64,000 nt of DNA, from positions 1 through 64,000 of the forward strand of contig NZ_MDHN01000021.1 in assembly GCF_001757105.1 (NCBI RefSeq), in the 5' to 3' direction. This document shows, piece after piece, positions 56,414 through 64,000 of the stretch (within the stretch, counting starts at the first letter, position 1; each line of letters begins with the position of its first letter). This stretch comes from Alteromonas confluentis (GTDB lineage: Bacteria > Pseudomonadota > Gammaproteobacteria > Enterobacterales > Alteromonadaceae). The notes below the pieces were generated by a model. It searched no databases. It worked only from the letters and a program-made list of their open reading frames with translations, and was not told the origin of the DNA. Position numbers and translations under genes: made by a program.

Positions 56414-59400
56414 AGTCTGTTCCTGTTTCTTCAAGCTTCTCAATGAGCTCGTTTATACGCACAACTGCGCGTTCGAATTCAAAGTCGTCCATATCCTGCA
56501 AAATGCACTGTACCTGTACATTGTAGCTGCCAAAATAATGCCCTTCACAGTAAGTAACAATGGTTTCGTCAAACTGATTTTGCTTAGCCGAATCAAGTAA
56601 AGAGGCTAAAATTCGCTTTAATGCCCCTTTATCGACTTCTTCTAAAGCCTCTTCTTGAGTGGAGGCAGTCTGTTGCGCTAATTGATTTTCCACTTCTCGT
56701 AGGGCTGCCTTTAAGGTGGGAATATCTTCAGCTGATAAATGGTCGTTACGGGCATTGCGCTCAAATTCACCTGCCACGTTCATCACTCTGACCAACCCAA
56801 GGTTACCACTCACTCCTTTCATGCCGTGTAAATGACTGATCACTTGCTCCATGTCTTCTACCACCAGGCACTGTACCAACTGAGTGAGCATTTCTGACGC
56901 GGTAGACAAGAAACGACGGATTTCTCGCTCTAATGTGGCTTTATCGCCCCAAAGCTGCGTTCCCCGTCTAAAATCAATCACGCTATTTGGGTCGCTGTCT
57001 GTCGCGTCAGTGGCTTCTGCAACCGTTGTGTATTCGAACCCGAGTACCCGGGCAATTTCAGCAATAAGTGTCGGAAAATCGATGGGCTTGTTGGCAAAAC
57101 CTTCCATGCCCGCGTTTTGCGCATCCAGTTTATCTTGCACCAACACACTTGCAGTAAGGGCAATAATGGGAAGTTGTTTTAAACCTTTCGCCTGCTCCCA
57201 CTCCCGTCGGTTAGCTGCAGCTGTCAACCCATCCATCACTGGCATTTGGAGGTCCATGAGCACCACATCAAAATTGCCGGTTTTCATTTTTTCAAATGCC
57301 AATTTGCCATTTTCAGCAAAATCCACACTGTGACCAGCGCGGTTAAGCAACAAGCTAATCAGATCAACGTTTTGTGATATGTCGTCGACCACCAGAACAT
57401 GCAGCGGCGGAAGGTCAATAGACGCAACCTGAGTCACCTGTTCCTGCTCGCTAACCGGGGTAATTGGCAATCGAAAAGTAAAGTTCGTTCCTCTGCCCTG
57501 TTCACTGGATACTTGAATATCTCCACCCATGAGTTCTACCAGTTGTTTACAGATGGTAGTGCCCAAACCGGTGCCGCCGTATTTTCTGCTCATCGATGCA
57601 TCAGCCTGAGCAAATGCATCAAATACACGACTCAGTTGTTCTTCGGTCATGCCGATACCGCTATCAGACACAGAGAACTCAACCCCGTTTTCTTGGGGAT
57701 GAACACTCAGCGTAATTTCACCATGTGCGGTAAATTTCACAGCATTACTGATTAGATTATTCAATACTTGGCGGAGTCTTTCCGGCACACCATAATAGTA
57801 ATCACTCAGCAAAGGCGAAACGCTGACTTGCAGGTCCAACCCTTTACGTTTCGCATCTAACCAATAAGTTGAAATTACCGTGTCGATTTCCTCAGAAATG
57901 GCAAAATTTCTGTAATCCAGCTCTAGCTTTCCTTTATCAAGCTTGGCACTGTCGAGAATATCATTCAGTAAATGAAGCAACGAACGGGCTGAACGGTTTA
58001 TCGTAGTCAGGTGTTTGTGCTGACCATCTGTTAGCTTTTCATCCAGCAAAATATCACTGAAACCAATGATGGCATTCATGGGAGTACGAATTTCATGACT
58101 CATATTCGCCAGGAAACTTGCCCGAGACGCCGCGGCTTCTTCAGCTTCATTTTTGGCATCACGTAGTGCGACTTCCATTTCCTTACGGGAAGTTATATCC
58201 ATAATAAAGCCGTCAACCCAACTCACTTCATTATCAGCGATGTCGACAATAGACCCATATTCGCGCATCCATTTTGTTTCACCATTACGGTCTATAAGCC
58301 GGTATTCCACATAAAATTCGCTATCAGTTTGGCGGGCAGCCTGATATGCCGCTTTATCGTCAGGATGTACTAGATCAAAAAGGTTGATGCGTTCATCTTC
58401 ACGGGTAAAGGCATCTGCGGTGTAGCCCGTTATTTCCTGGATCGCATTGTTCACAAATACCAGAGGCATACCTTCGGAATTCAAACTGCGATAAGCAATG
58501 CCAGGAATATTGTTGAAGAACGAACGGAAACGCGCCTCATTGTCGCGAATGGTTTTTTCCATCTGCATTCGCTCGCGATTATCCGACATATTAATCACGA
58601 ATAAATGTTGTTCACCCAATTGGGTGTGTCCGATCCCGACTCTTACCGGAACCGGTTGAGAATGGTTATCCAGGGCATACAGATCTTTACTAAAACGGGA
58701 TGACTGCTTTTGCTGCGAAGATTGGATTTTTGCGAAAAAGTGGGAATCGAAGGTTTGCTCTTGAGATTTTTCCATGAGTGAGGCAAAGGGTTGACCAATA
58801 AGCATCGACTCGTCCCATCCCAATATTCTGCTCACCGCTTTGTTCATATTAAGGATAGTACCCAGACTGTTTACCGTAATAATGCCGTCGATTGCGGTAT
58901 CCATAAGCGCAACCTGGGTGCGTCGGCTATTTTCCGCTTTTTGCGAAATATCCATGTAGCGAAACAAGGAAGTAACACCAATAACTACGCCAATGATGAC
59001 TAAGGTGAAGAAACTCACATAACCTGCCAGCACATAGGAAATACTCTGATCCTGCATACTGGATTCAAACCCTGGTGGTGCGACAAAACGGGCTGCGGCC
59101 ATGCCGGTATAATGCATGGCAGTAATCGCACACCCCATCACCACACTGGCAATAACCCGGGTGCCTTTGAACCCCTTTGCCATAGCGATGCGTTTGAGCC
59201 CGAATTTAATCCACAGAGCTAACATAGCCAGTGAAACGGCCACGACAATTGAAAGGCTAAACATGGGCAAGTTGTAACGAAGAAGTGGTGCCATTTCCAT
59301 TGCAGCCATGCCTGAATAATGCATGGCGCCAATACCACTACCAACAAGCACACCACCCACCAACACTTGGACAAAACGAACCTGCCGGCGAGTCAGGCTT

Positions 59401-59735
59401 CGCAACGCGACGTACGCCGCCAACATGCCAGGGATGAAAGACAAAAACGTGGTTTTGGTATCGTAGGAAATTGGCGTACACAATTCGAAAGCAAGCATGC
59501 CAATAAAATGCATCGCCCAAATGCCCCCGCCCAGTGCAAGACTACCTAACGCAAGTAAGATTGCCTTGCGTTTACGGTTCACTGATTGCGCAGCCTGCCC
59601 TGCCACAAGAAAAGCCATATAAGACGCAAATATTGAGATGCTTATAGAAAGCACCATTAATGAAGGGGAGTATTCGCCAGTGAGTAATAGTGAAGATTCA
59701 GGAATGACGAAAAACGACATCAGCCATTCGAGCAT
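56406..59735 (-). CDS. MHYT-domain hybrid histidine kinase
   Basis: 1109 residues. The N-terminus is a seven-helix MHYT sensor with three motifs, MHFIGM, MHYSGM and MHYTGM, thought to bind copper and sense O2, CO or NO. Two PAS domains follow (about 270-385 and 395-515), then HisKA with H547 (SHEIRTPMNAIIGF), HATPase (NLISNAVKF, GGTGLGTTIC), a receiver with D828 (VVLMDLQMPVMDG) and Hpt with H970 (HLHGMKGVSGN). The phosphorelay probably ends on D57 of the coupled HD-GYP regulator, so the sensed gas or metal would set c-di-GMP breakdown. Confidence 0.94.
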   Translation of the reverse strand: MLEWLMSFFVIPESSLLLTGEYSPSLMVLSISISIFASYMAFLVAGQAAQSVNRKRKAILLALGSLALGGGIWAMHFIGMLAFELCTPISYDTKTTFLSFIPGMLAAYVALRSLTRRQVRFVQVLVGGVLVGSGIGAMHYSGMAAMEMAPLLRYNLPMFSLSIVVAVSLAMLALWIKFGLKRIAMAKGFKGTRVIASVVMGCAITAMHYTGMAAARFVAPPGFESSMQDQSISYVLAGYVSFFTLVIIGVVIGVTSLFRYMDISQKAENSRRTQVALMDTAIDGIITVNSLGTILNMNKAVSRILGWDESMLIGQPFASLMEKSQEQTFDSHFFAKIQSSQQKQSSRFSKDLYALDNHSQPVPVRVGIGHTQLGEQHLFVINMSDNRERMQMEKTIRDNEARFRSFFNNIPGIAYRSLNSEGMPLVFVNNAIQEITGYTADAFTREDERINLFDLVHPDDKAAYQAARQTDSEFYVEYRLIDRNGETKWMREYGSIVDIADNEVSWVDGFIMDITSRKEMEVALRDAKNEAEEAAASRASFLANMSHEIRTPMNAIIGFSDILLDEKLTDGQHKHLTTINRSARSLLHLLNDILDSAKLDKGKLELDYRNFAISEEIDTVISTYWLDAKRKGLDLQVSVSPLLSDYYYGVPERLRQVLNNLISNAVKFTAHGEITLSVHPQENGVEFSVSDSGIGMTEEQLSRVFDAFAQADASMSRKYGGTGLGTTICKQLVELMGGDIQVSSEQGRGTNFTFRLPITPVSEQEQVTQVASIDLPPLHVLVVDDISQNVDLISLLLNRAGHSVDFAENGKLAFEKMKTGNFDVVLMDLQMPVMDGLTAAANRREWEQAKGLKQLPIIALTASVLVQDKLDAQNAGMEGFANKPIDFPTLIAEIARVLGFEYTTVAEATDATDSDPNSVIDFRRGTQLWGDKATLEREIRRFLSTASEMLTQLVQCLVVEDMEQVISHLHGMKGVSGNLGLVRVMNVAGEFERNARNDHLSAEDIPTLKAALREVENQLAQQTASTQEEALEEVDKGALKRILASLLDSAKQNQFDETIVTYCEGHYFGSYNVQVQCILQDMDDFEFERAVVRINELIEKLEETGTDYD

Positions 59736-59925
59736 AGGACGCCCTATTATTGTTATTTATCTATGGTAAGACTAGCAGGTATTTATTCTGTCTCAAATCA
59801 TTGATTATACAAAAGAGACGGATGCGGCAACTGAAGCGATTATTATTCAGATGTGAATTCAATAATTCCACATAAATAGTCGTTAAATTATTTTTAATGG
59901 GTTAGCATTGAATAACTTTGAATCG

Positions 59926-61161
59926 TTACTCTGTTATAAGATGCTGTCTGATTAACTCGATGTTTTCACTTGTAACTCGGTATTTTTTCGCTAAGTCAGT
60001 CCATAGCATTAAACTAGACTGAGTACTTTCTATTACCTCTAACGCTTTTGCTTCTGAAATATTGGCTTCTTTAGCAAGCTTAATTAAATGCGGTATTCCC
60101 GGCTTCCTGCCTTCACCGATAACCGTGGTGCTTTGCTCCCCGCCAGGACCTGAAGAAAACGTCAAATCGTATGCTGGAGCGACTCGCCATTGACCCATTT
60201 CATCCATAAGAAAACTAAAATTCTTGGAATGATCATCGCGATTATGTGCTAACACATTAAAAACCGCCAGTCTGAACATTTTCTCAATTTCACGAAAATC
60301 GCGCGTCAGAATTGCAGTTAGATTTAGCAGGTCTTCATAGTCCAGCGACGGCGCTCTAAAATCTGAATGAAGCAACCCGCAGGCAGTATGCATGTGATAG
60401 CGCCTTAGGCCATCACGATCAAAGCGCTTGATTGCAAAATATCCGGGGCCTACTTCCGCAGGAAAAAGGTAAACATCCGGTATATCAATACCGGATTTCT
60501 TTGCAAGCAAGGCATAGACATATTCAATTGCCCCGGCATCCGAGCCGTCTTGCATGTTGGGGAATTTTACCATCCATGGTTCAAAGTCTCCCGGAAGCTC
60601 GCTCGCACCATGAATAATATGGTCGTGGCTTTTGTTTACGCCAATAAGAGCTTTAGGCCGCGCACCAGCAGAAGACCCATTAAGTGCGATAAGCTCTTGC
60701 AAAACATCAACACTCTCACCTCTGAGCACGTCTTGCGCTTCCATGGCCAGTCTATCAAGGCTCACAATATCGCTTTGATCGTGCGAGCTAAAGTCAGGCT
60801 CAAATACCAAAGCCCCCAATCCATTAGTGCCAATATAACTAAGCCTGTCCAGCGGCGTGATAGCTGAGGATGGAATATTTATACTGCGTGCGAGACGGTC
60901 AAATAACAATCGCCCCCACCCATCAGGCAAACTGTCATTGAATACACCGGGTAAACCCTCAAACAATCTATGCTCGAATGTCTGTAAACCAGGCTGCAGG
61001 GGTAGCTTGAACGGCGATATTTCAATGTGGCGGTCGATAAAGTCGAGAGCATACTCAAAATATATCTTACGGTTATTAATAGCGAGGCGGCCGACAGCTA
61101 TCTGCTTTGTTCCGAAGTCTAAAGCAACTTTTATTTCATCAACTGACTTAACGAAAGTCAT
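59926..61161 (-). CDS. hipA: HipA-family serine/threonine kinase toxin
   Basis: 411 residues. An N-terminal HipA_N domain is followed by the kinase: NGSSAGARPKALIG is the P-loop with the possible autophosphorylated Ser, NVLAHNRDDHSKNFSFL the catalytic loop and PAYDLTFS the metal-binding Asp. In the best-known member HipA phosphorylates glutamyl-tRNA synthetase and stops growth. Members differ in target, so the target here is open. Its ATG overlaps the upstream antitoxin stop by 4 bp. Confidence 0.9.
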   Translation of the reverse strand: MTFVKSVDEIKVALDFGTKQIAVGRLAINNRKIYFEYALDFIDRHIEISPFKLPLQPGLQTFEHRLFEGLPGVFNDSLPDGWGRLLFDRLARSINIPSSAITPLDRLSYIGTNGLGALVFEPDFSSHDQSDIVSLDRLAMEAQDVLRGESVDVLQELIALNGSSAGARPKALIGVNKSHDHIIHGASELPGDFEPWMVKFPNMQDGSDAGAIEYVYALLAKKSGIDIPDVYLFPAEVGPGYFAIKRFDRDGLRRYHMHTACGLLHSDFRAPSLDYEDLLNLTAILTRDFREIEKMFRLAVFNVLAHNRDDHSKNFSFLMDEMGQWRVAPAYDLTFSSGPGGEQSTTVIGEGRKPGIPHLIKLAKEANISEAKALEVIESTQSSLMLWTDLAKKYRVTSENIELIRQHLITE

Positions 61162-61466
61162 TTACGCGTCCCCCGCTTGCGTACTGATTTACTTGACGCA
61201 TTCAATACGTCATCAATTGATGAAAATGAAGTTTCTTTGGGAGCAGTGGCATTAACAATGTCGTCCAAATCCCCAAGAACCATGTAGATTTTCAAAAATG
61301 ATTCCAACGAAATAGCGCCCTCTTGCTCAAACTTACGCAATGTTCGAAGAGGCACGCCCGAGCGATTTGCCAATCCCTCTTGCGTTAACGCCAAAGTCAG
61401 ACGCTTAGCTCTCGCATTCGCCGCAAGTTTTTTTTGCGCTTTGTAAGAAGTTAAAAATGACATCAT
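61158..61466 (-). CDS. hipB: HipB-like antitoxin, XRE-family HTH
   Basis: 102 residues. The HTH (about 22-75) reads RLTLALTQEGLANRSGVPLRTLRKFEQEGAISLESFLKIYMVLGD. The basic tail (VRKRGTRK) may contact DNA or HipA. It neutralises HipA and represses the operon; matching palindromic sites lie immediately upstream. Two adjacent ATG codons (61466, 61463) are possible starts. Confidence 0.88.
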   Translation of the reverse strand: MMSFLTSYKAQKKLAANARAKRLTLALTQEGLANRSGVPLRTLRKFEQEGAISLESFLKIYMVLGDLDDIVNATAPKETSFSSIDDVLNASSKSVRKRGTRK

Positions 61467-61531
61467 TATGTTACTTAACCAGTCATATTCACGATTAATG
61501 ACACTATAATGTCACTAAGCAAATATGTCAC
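61455..61531. promoter_or_regulatory. Putative HipB operators
   Basis: The palindrome TGACACTATAATGTCA at 61499-61514 has TGACA/TGTCA arms. Extra half sites TGACA near 61458 (inside the start region) and TGTCA near 61526 flank it. The arrangement suits autorepression of hipBA. Confidence 0.5.
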
Positions 61532-61686
61532 GAACAAAACTTAAAACACAAGTGGAAAATAAAATTGAGTAATAGCGTGAAGAAATGGATTATTAATCTA
61601 AGAGTCACAGATTTAGTAAAAAAACTAATCTCTGAAAAAGAAACTGTTATTACTTGGAGTAATATTAAATTACAGAGAAAGGGTTT

Positions 61687-61763
<77 letters not shown>

Positions 61764-61796
61764 TCCGAAAAGGGGGTCTTATCTATAATTACGAAT

Positions 61797-61873
<77 letters not shown>

Positions 61874-61909
61874 TCCGTAAAAGATAAGTCTCAACAAGTA
61901 ATTAGGAAT

Positions 61910-61986
<77 letters not shown>

Positions 61987-62043
61987 TCCGAATTACTACA
62001 TTAGCTTGGCTGGATATTTCCGCCTCGCCGTTGAGTGGTGCGT

Positions 62044-62071
62044 ATTATACATACGCACGATACCTTGGCAA
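62044..62071 (-). promoter_or_regulatory. Promoter of the initiator tRNA array
   Basis: On the minus strand TTGCCA (62071-62066) and a perfect TATAAT (62049-62044) are 16 bp apart. The -10 box is inside an inverted repeat GTGCGTA/TACGCAC. Confidence 0.8.
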
Positions 62072-62147
62072 GGGATCGCATCATTTATATTTCATTTTAT
62101 TGACTAAATGGACAATAAACCAGCATAGCGCTCAAACTTACGCCAAT

Positions 62148-62453
62148 TCAAGCAAGCAGACTCTCCATTTTTGCTGCCAATTTGAAGTCGAGTTCCGAGA
62201 TTCCACCTGCATCGTGGGTGGTTAACGCCACATCAACCCGGTTATATACATTAAACCACTCCGGATGGTGTTTAAGCTTCTCTGCCCAAATGGCCACTTC
62301 CGTCATCCAACCAAATGCTCTGATAAAATTACGAAAGGTGAAGGATTTTGTTAGTTTGCCATCTTGCAGGATCCACTTTTTATCTTCAGATAAACACGAA
62401 TTTAAATCTTTAAGCGCGTTATTTGCTTCATCAATATTCAATTTTGCCGTCAT
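62148..62453 (-). CDS. phhB: Pterin-4a-carbinolamine dehydratase
   Basis: 101 residues from ATG 62453, which follows a perfect GGAGG; the longer frame runs through that site. The active-site block KLKHHPEWFNVYNRVDVALT and the later THDAGGIS, with conserved His, His and Asp, fits the family. It recycles the pterin cofactor of phenylalanine hydroxylase. The hydroxylase gene is not in the window. Confidence 0.92.
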   Translation of the reverse strand: MTAKLNIDEANNALKDLNSCLSEDKKWILQDGKLTKSFTFRNFIRAFGWMTEVAIWAEKLKHHPEWFNVYNRVDVALTTHDAGGISELDFKLAAKMESLLA

Positions 62454-62640
62454 TCTGACCTCCGTTATCAATGCTTCTACTTTCCTCTCTACGCCCCGTA
62501 GATTCAAGCCTTGAAGATAATTAATCTAATCCATTCAGTGGATTAGCTTGTTTACACTGCCCTATTTTTGGTTATAACTCCTAATACCTATGTGTCGCTC
62601 GAATGCTTTTCTCGTCACCGGAAAATCGGTTTACTAGATA

Positions 62641-62656
62641 GCGAACAAACAACACC
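62641..62656 (+). promoter_or_regulatory. Shared upstream box 1 of the exported-protein family
   Basis: GCGAACAAACAACACC, 54 bases before the ATG of the first paralogue. The same box stands before the second and third paralogues, while flanking DNA differs. Confidence 0.6.
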
Positions 62657-62694
62657 ACTTTATTTTAATAACAATTACTAACGAGTACTTAACC

Positions 62695-63090
62695 ATGTTG
62701 AAAACTGTTAAAACTTCTCTGATCGTAGCTTCAATGGCATTTGGTTTTTCTGGCACTGCGCAAGCAGATATAAATGAAGCACTAGCAAATATCTGCACTA
62801 TCGTGCAAGCCGATGACAAAGGCGAATTGCGTAAGAAAATGCGCCTGGTGGAATCAGATTACCGTTTGAAGCTTCGCGACTACTATTCAGGCGTAACCTG
62901 CAGCGGCAACAGCCTGATCAGAACAGCATTTGCAAACAACGCCATTGAAGCAGGTACGCTGCTCGTGAAAAAAATGCCTAAAAGCGACTTGTCTGCGCCA
63001 GAAGCCGACGGCAAGACGCTGCAAGCCTGGGTGAATGAATCAGGCTATCAAGCCAGCCCTATCGCTGAAGAGTTAACTAAGCGCCTGTAA
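62695..63090 (+). CDS. Small exported protein, DUF3718-like, paralogue 1
   Basis: 131 residues. A signal peptide (MLKTVKTSLIVASMAFGFSG, cut after AQA) leads a mature part of about 107 residues. Its core, ICTIVQADDKGELRKK followed by RLVESDYRLKLRDYYSGVTC and GNSLIRTAF, with two Cys probably forming a disulfide, looks like DUF3718, a family of unknown role in Alteromonadales and relatives. It is the first of a tandem set; the next copy is about 75-80% identical by eye. Confidence 0.82.
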   Translation: MLKTVKTSLIVASMAFGFSGTAQADINEALANICTIVQADDKGELRKKMRLVESDYRLKLRDYYSGVTCSGNSLIRTAFANNAIEAGTLLVKKMPKSDLSAPEADGKTLQAWVNESGYQASPIAEELTKRL

Positions 63091-63109
63091 CAAAAATGCT
63101 ATTTATATA

Positions 63110-63142
63110 ACCATTTCAACATGGTTGCAGGCTTGAGCCTGC
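63110..63142 (+). ncRNA. Two-hairpin 3' UTR structure of paralogue 1
   Basis: ACCAT-TTCAAC-ATGGT (63110-63125... arms at both ends of 63110-63125) and GCAGGC-TTGA-GCCTGC (63127-63142) follow the stop by 20 bases and precede the terminator. The same structure follows paralogue 2 with paired base changes. Confidence 0.5.
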
Positions 63143-63146
63143 ACTC

Positions 63147-63173
63147 AAAAAGCGGCCCCTGGCCGCTTTTTTT
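63147..63173 (+). terminator. Terminator of paralogue 1
   Basis: AAAAGCGGCC-CCT-GGCCGCTTTT, followed by further T. Confidence 0.9.
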
Positions 63174-63261
63174 CATTGTCCTGGCGAATTAGGTTTTACA
63201 CCTTATACCTAAGTATTAGCGCACTTCTTTTACCAATGACGGTTCTGGTGTTTACTTATTA

Positions 63262-63277
63262 GCGAACAAACAACACC
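63262..63277 (+). promoter_or_regulatory. Shared upstream box 2 of the exported-protein family
   Basis: GCGAACAAACAACACC, identical to the box at 62641 and 49 bases before the second ATG. Further upstream a TATACCTAAGTATTAGC stretch also recurs in altered form before the other copies. Confidence 0.6.
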
Positions 63278-63310
63278 CTTTTTAAACCATTATTCTCTGA
63301 GGAATTAACC

Positions 63311-63706
63311 ATGTTGAAAATTGTTAAGACTTCCTTTCTGATCGCTGCTACGGGCCTGGGGTTTGCAGGTACAGCGCATGCAGATATTAACGATGCACTT
63401 GCAAACATTTGTACCATTGTACAGGCCGACGACAAGGGCGAGCTGCGTAAGAAAATTCGTTTAGTCGAGTCCGACTACCGCTTAAAGCTCCGTGATTACT
63501 ATTCAGGCGTAAGCTGCGGTGGCAACAGCCTGATTCGTACCGCGATTATGAATAACGCGGTTGAAACCGGCACCTTACTGGTTAAGAAAATGCCAAAGAG
63601 TGATTTAGGGTCGCCGGAAACTGACGGTAAGACGCTTCAGGCATGGGTGAGTGAAACAGGTAATCAAGGCAGTCCCATAGCTGCCGAACTGGCAAAGCGT
63701 CTCTAA
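63311..63706 (+). CDS. Small exported protein, DUF3718-like, paralogue 2
   Basis: 131 residues, same length and layout as the first copy: signal peptide MLKIVKTSFLIAATGLGFAG, then the ICTIVQADDKGELRKK and SDYRLKLRDYYSGVSC core. Most differences are at the signal peptide and the C-terminal tail (SETGNQGSPIAAELAKRL). GAGGAATTAACC precedes the ATG. Synonymous sites differ clearly from copy 1, so the duplication is not recent. Confidence 0.82.
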   Translation: MLKIVKTSFLIAATGLGFAGTAHADINDALANICTIVQADDKGELRKKIRLVESDYRLKLRDYYSGVSCGGNSLIRTAIMNNAVETGTLLVKKMPKSDLGSPETDGKTLQAWVSETGNQGSPIAAELAKRL

Positions 63707-63726
63707 TCGTTAAGCGCAACGCCACT

Positions 63727-63760
63727 ACCATTTCAACATGGTAACAGGTTTAACACCTGT
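63727..63760 (+). ncRNA. Two-hairpin 3' UTR structure of paralogue 2
   Basis: The first hairpin (63727-63742) is identical to that of copy 1. The second is ACAGGT-TTAAC-ACCTGT (63744-63760). Compared with GCAGGC/GCCTGC in copy 1, its outer and inner pairs changed on both sides (A-T for G-C, T-A for C-G). Confidence 0.5.
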
Positions 63761-63766
63761 ACTTTG

Positions 63767-63796
63767 AAAGCGGCGATAACGCCGCTTTCTTTTTTG
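63767..63796 (+). terminator. Terminator of paralogue 2
   Basis: AAAGCGGC-GATAAC-GCCGCTTT (63767-63788) followed by a T-rich run. Confidence 0.88.
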
Positions 63797-63921
63797 GAAT
63801 GAACATAAAATAAAGATAACTTACTGAATTTTAGTTAATTAATGCCGTAACAGTATATTCCTACATACCTTGGTATTAGCTTTAGCCTTTATTTGCGTTG
63901 TTAACTAATCTTTAATTACAG

Positions 63922-63937
63922 CCGAACAAACAACATC
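63922..63937 (+). promoter_or_regulatory. Shared upstream box 3 of the exported-protein family
   Basis: CCGAACAAACAACATC differs by two bases from the other boxes and lies 57 bases before the ATG at 63979. Confidence 0.55.
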
Positions 63938-63978
63938 TTACTCAGGCGTCCGAAACGCTTTTTAAAAAAGGTGAGTCA

Positions 63979-64000
63979 ATGAATAAACTAACTAAAATTG
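63979..64000 (+). CDS. Start of a third gene, probably paralogue 3 (cut by the window edge)
   Basis: Only the first seven codons (MNKLTKI) are inside the window. A ribosome site (AAGGTGAG) precedes the ATG, the upstream box is shared, and the spacing is the same as for the first two copies, so a third signal-peptide protein of the set is expected. Confidence 0.5.

Overview
The window looks like chromosome of a marine gammaproteobacterium, most likely an Alteromonas-type member of the Alteromonadales. The grounds are the core block rimP-nusA-infB-rbfA-truB-rpsO, a large carbohydrate-type TonB receptor beside pectin enzymes, many hybrid histidine kinases and c-di-GMP proteins, and DUF3718-like exported proteins. 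This is inferred from gene content; no search was run.

Positions 1 to about 11.7 kb form a genomic island. An IS21-family element (istA/istB, multiple terminal repeats) has cut off the 5' part of a P4-type tyrosine integrase, whose catalytic half survives at 2394-3020. Next, on the minus strand, is an AT-rich three-gene operon: an OLD-family ATPase/Toprim nuclease, a UvrD-like helicase (together Gabija-like) and a third, unrecognised and possibly HEPN-like protein. A recombination module follows: serine recombinase, a cluster of GGTATCA repeats, a second tyrosine integrase, an HTH/zinc-ribbon protein, an AlpA-type regulator and an unknown protein. A degenerate tRNA/tmRNA 3'-end-like sequence with a terminator at 11703-11763 may be the right attachment site.

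From 11.8 to 25.2 kb are chromosomal genes: a Fic AMP-transferase with an upstream operator, an EVE-domain protein, the radical-SAM protein YgiQ, and a tightly coupled TetR/membrane-fusion/RND efflux operon. From 22.5 to 34.6 kb is a pectin/galactarate locus: TonB receptor, galactarate dehydratase, GH105 lipoprotein and GH28 polygalacturonase on the minus strand, and a GntR/FCD regulator, KdgD, an aldehyde dehydrogenase and an MFS transporter on the plus strand. Two nearly identical 20-bp inverted repeats, one in the divergent promoter region and one at the kdgD promoter, are the likely operators. Together the enzymes take galacturonate polymers to galactarate, 5-keto-4-deoxyglucarate and 2-oxoglutarate; uronate dehydrogenase is not in the window.

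From 34.7 to 47.5 kb lie ahpC-ahpF, a DUF2252 kinase-like protein, and a signalling group: a hybrid kinase with an ethylene-receptor-like membrane domain, divergent from a receiver-GGDEF diguanylate cyclase and a TPR protein whose receiver has lost its phosphoacceptor. A 2OG-Fe(II) oxygenase and an acetyltransferase-amidohydrolase fusion follow. From 47.7 to 55.4 kb are a coiled-coil membrane protein and the translation/transcription operon, with a structured leader carrying two intrinsic terminators. From 55.4 to 59.7 kb an MHYT-domain hybrid kinase is translationally coupled to an HD-GYP response regulator. The right end holds hipBA, three identical initiator tRNA genes with a clear promoter, phhB, and a tandem family of small exported proteins (two complete, a third starting at the edge) that share an upstream box and a three-hairpin 3' structure with compensatory changes.
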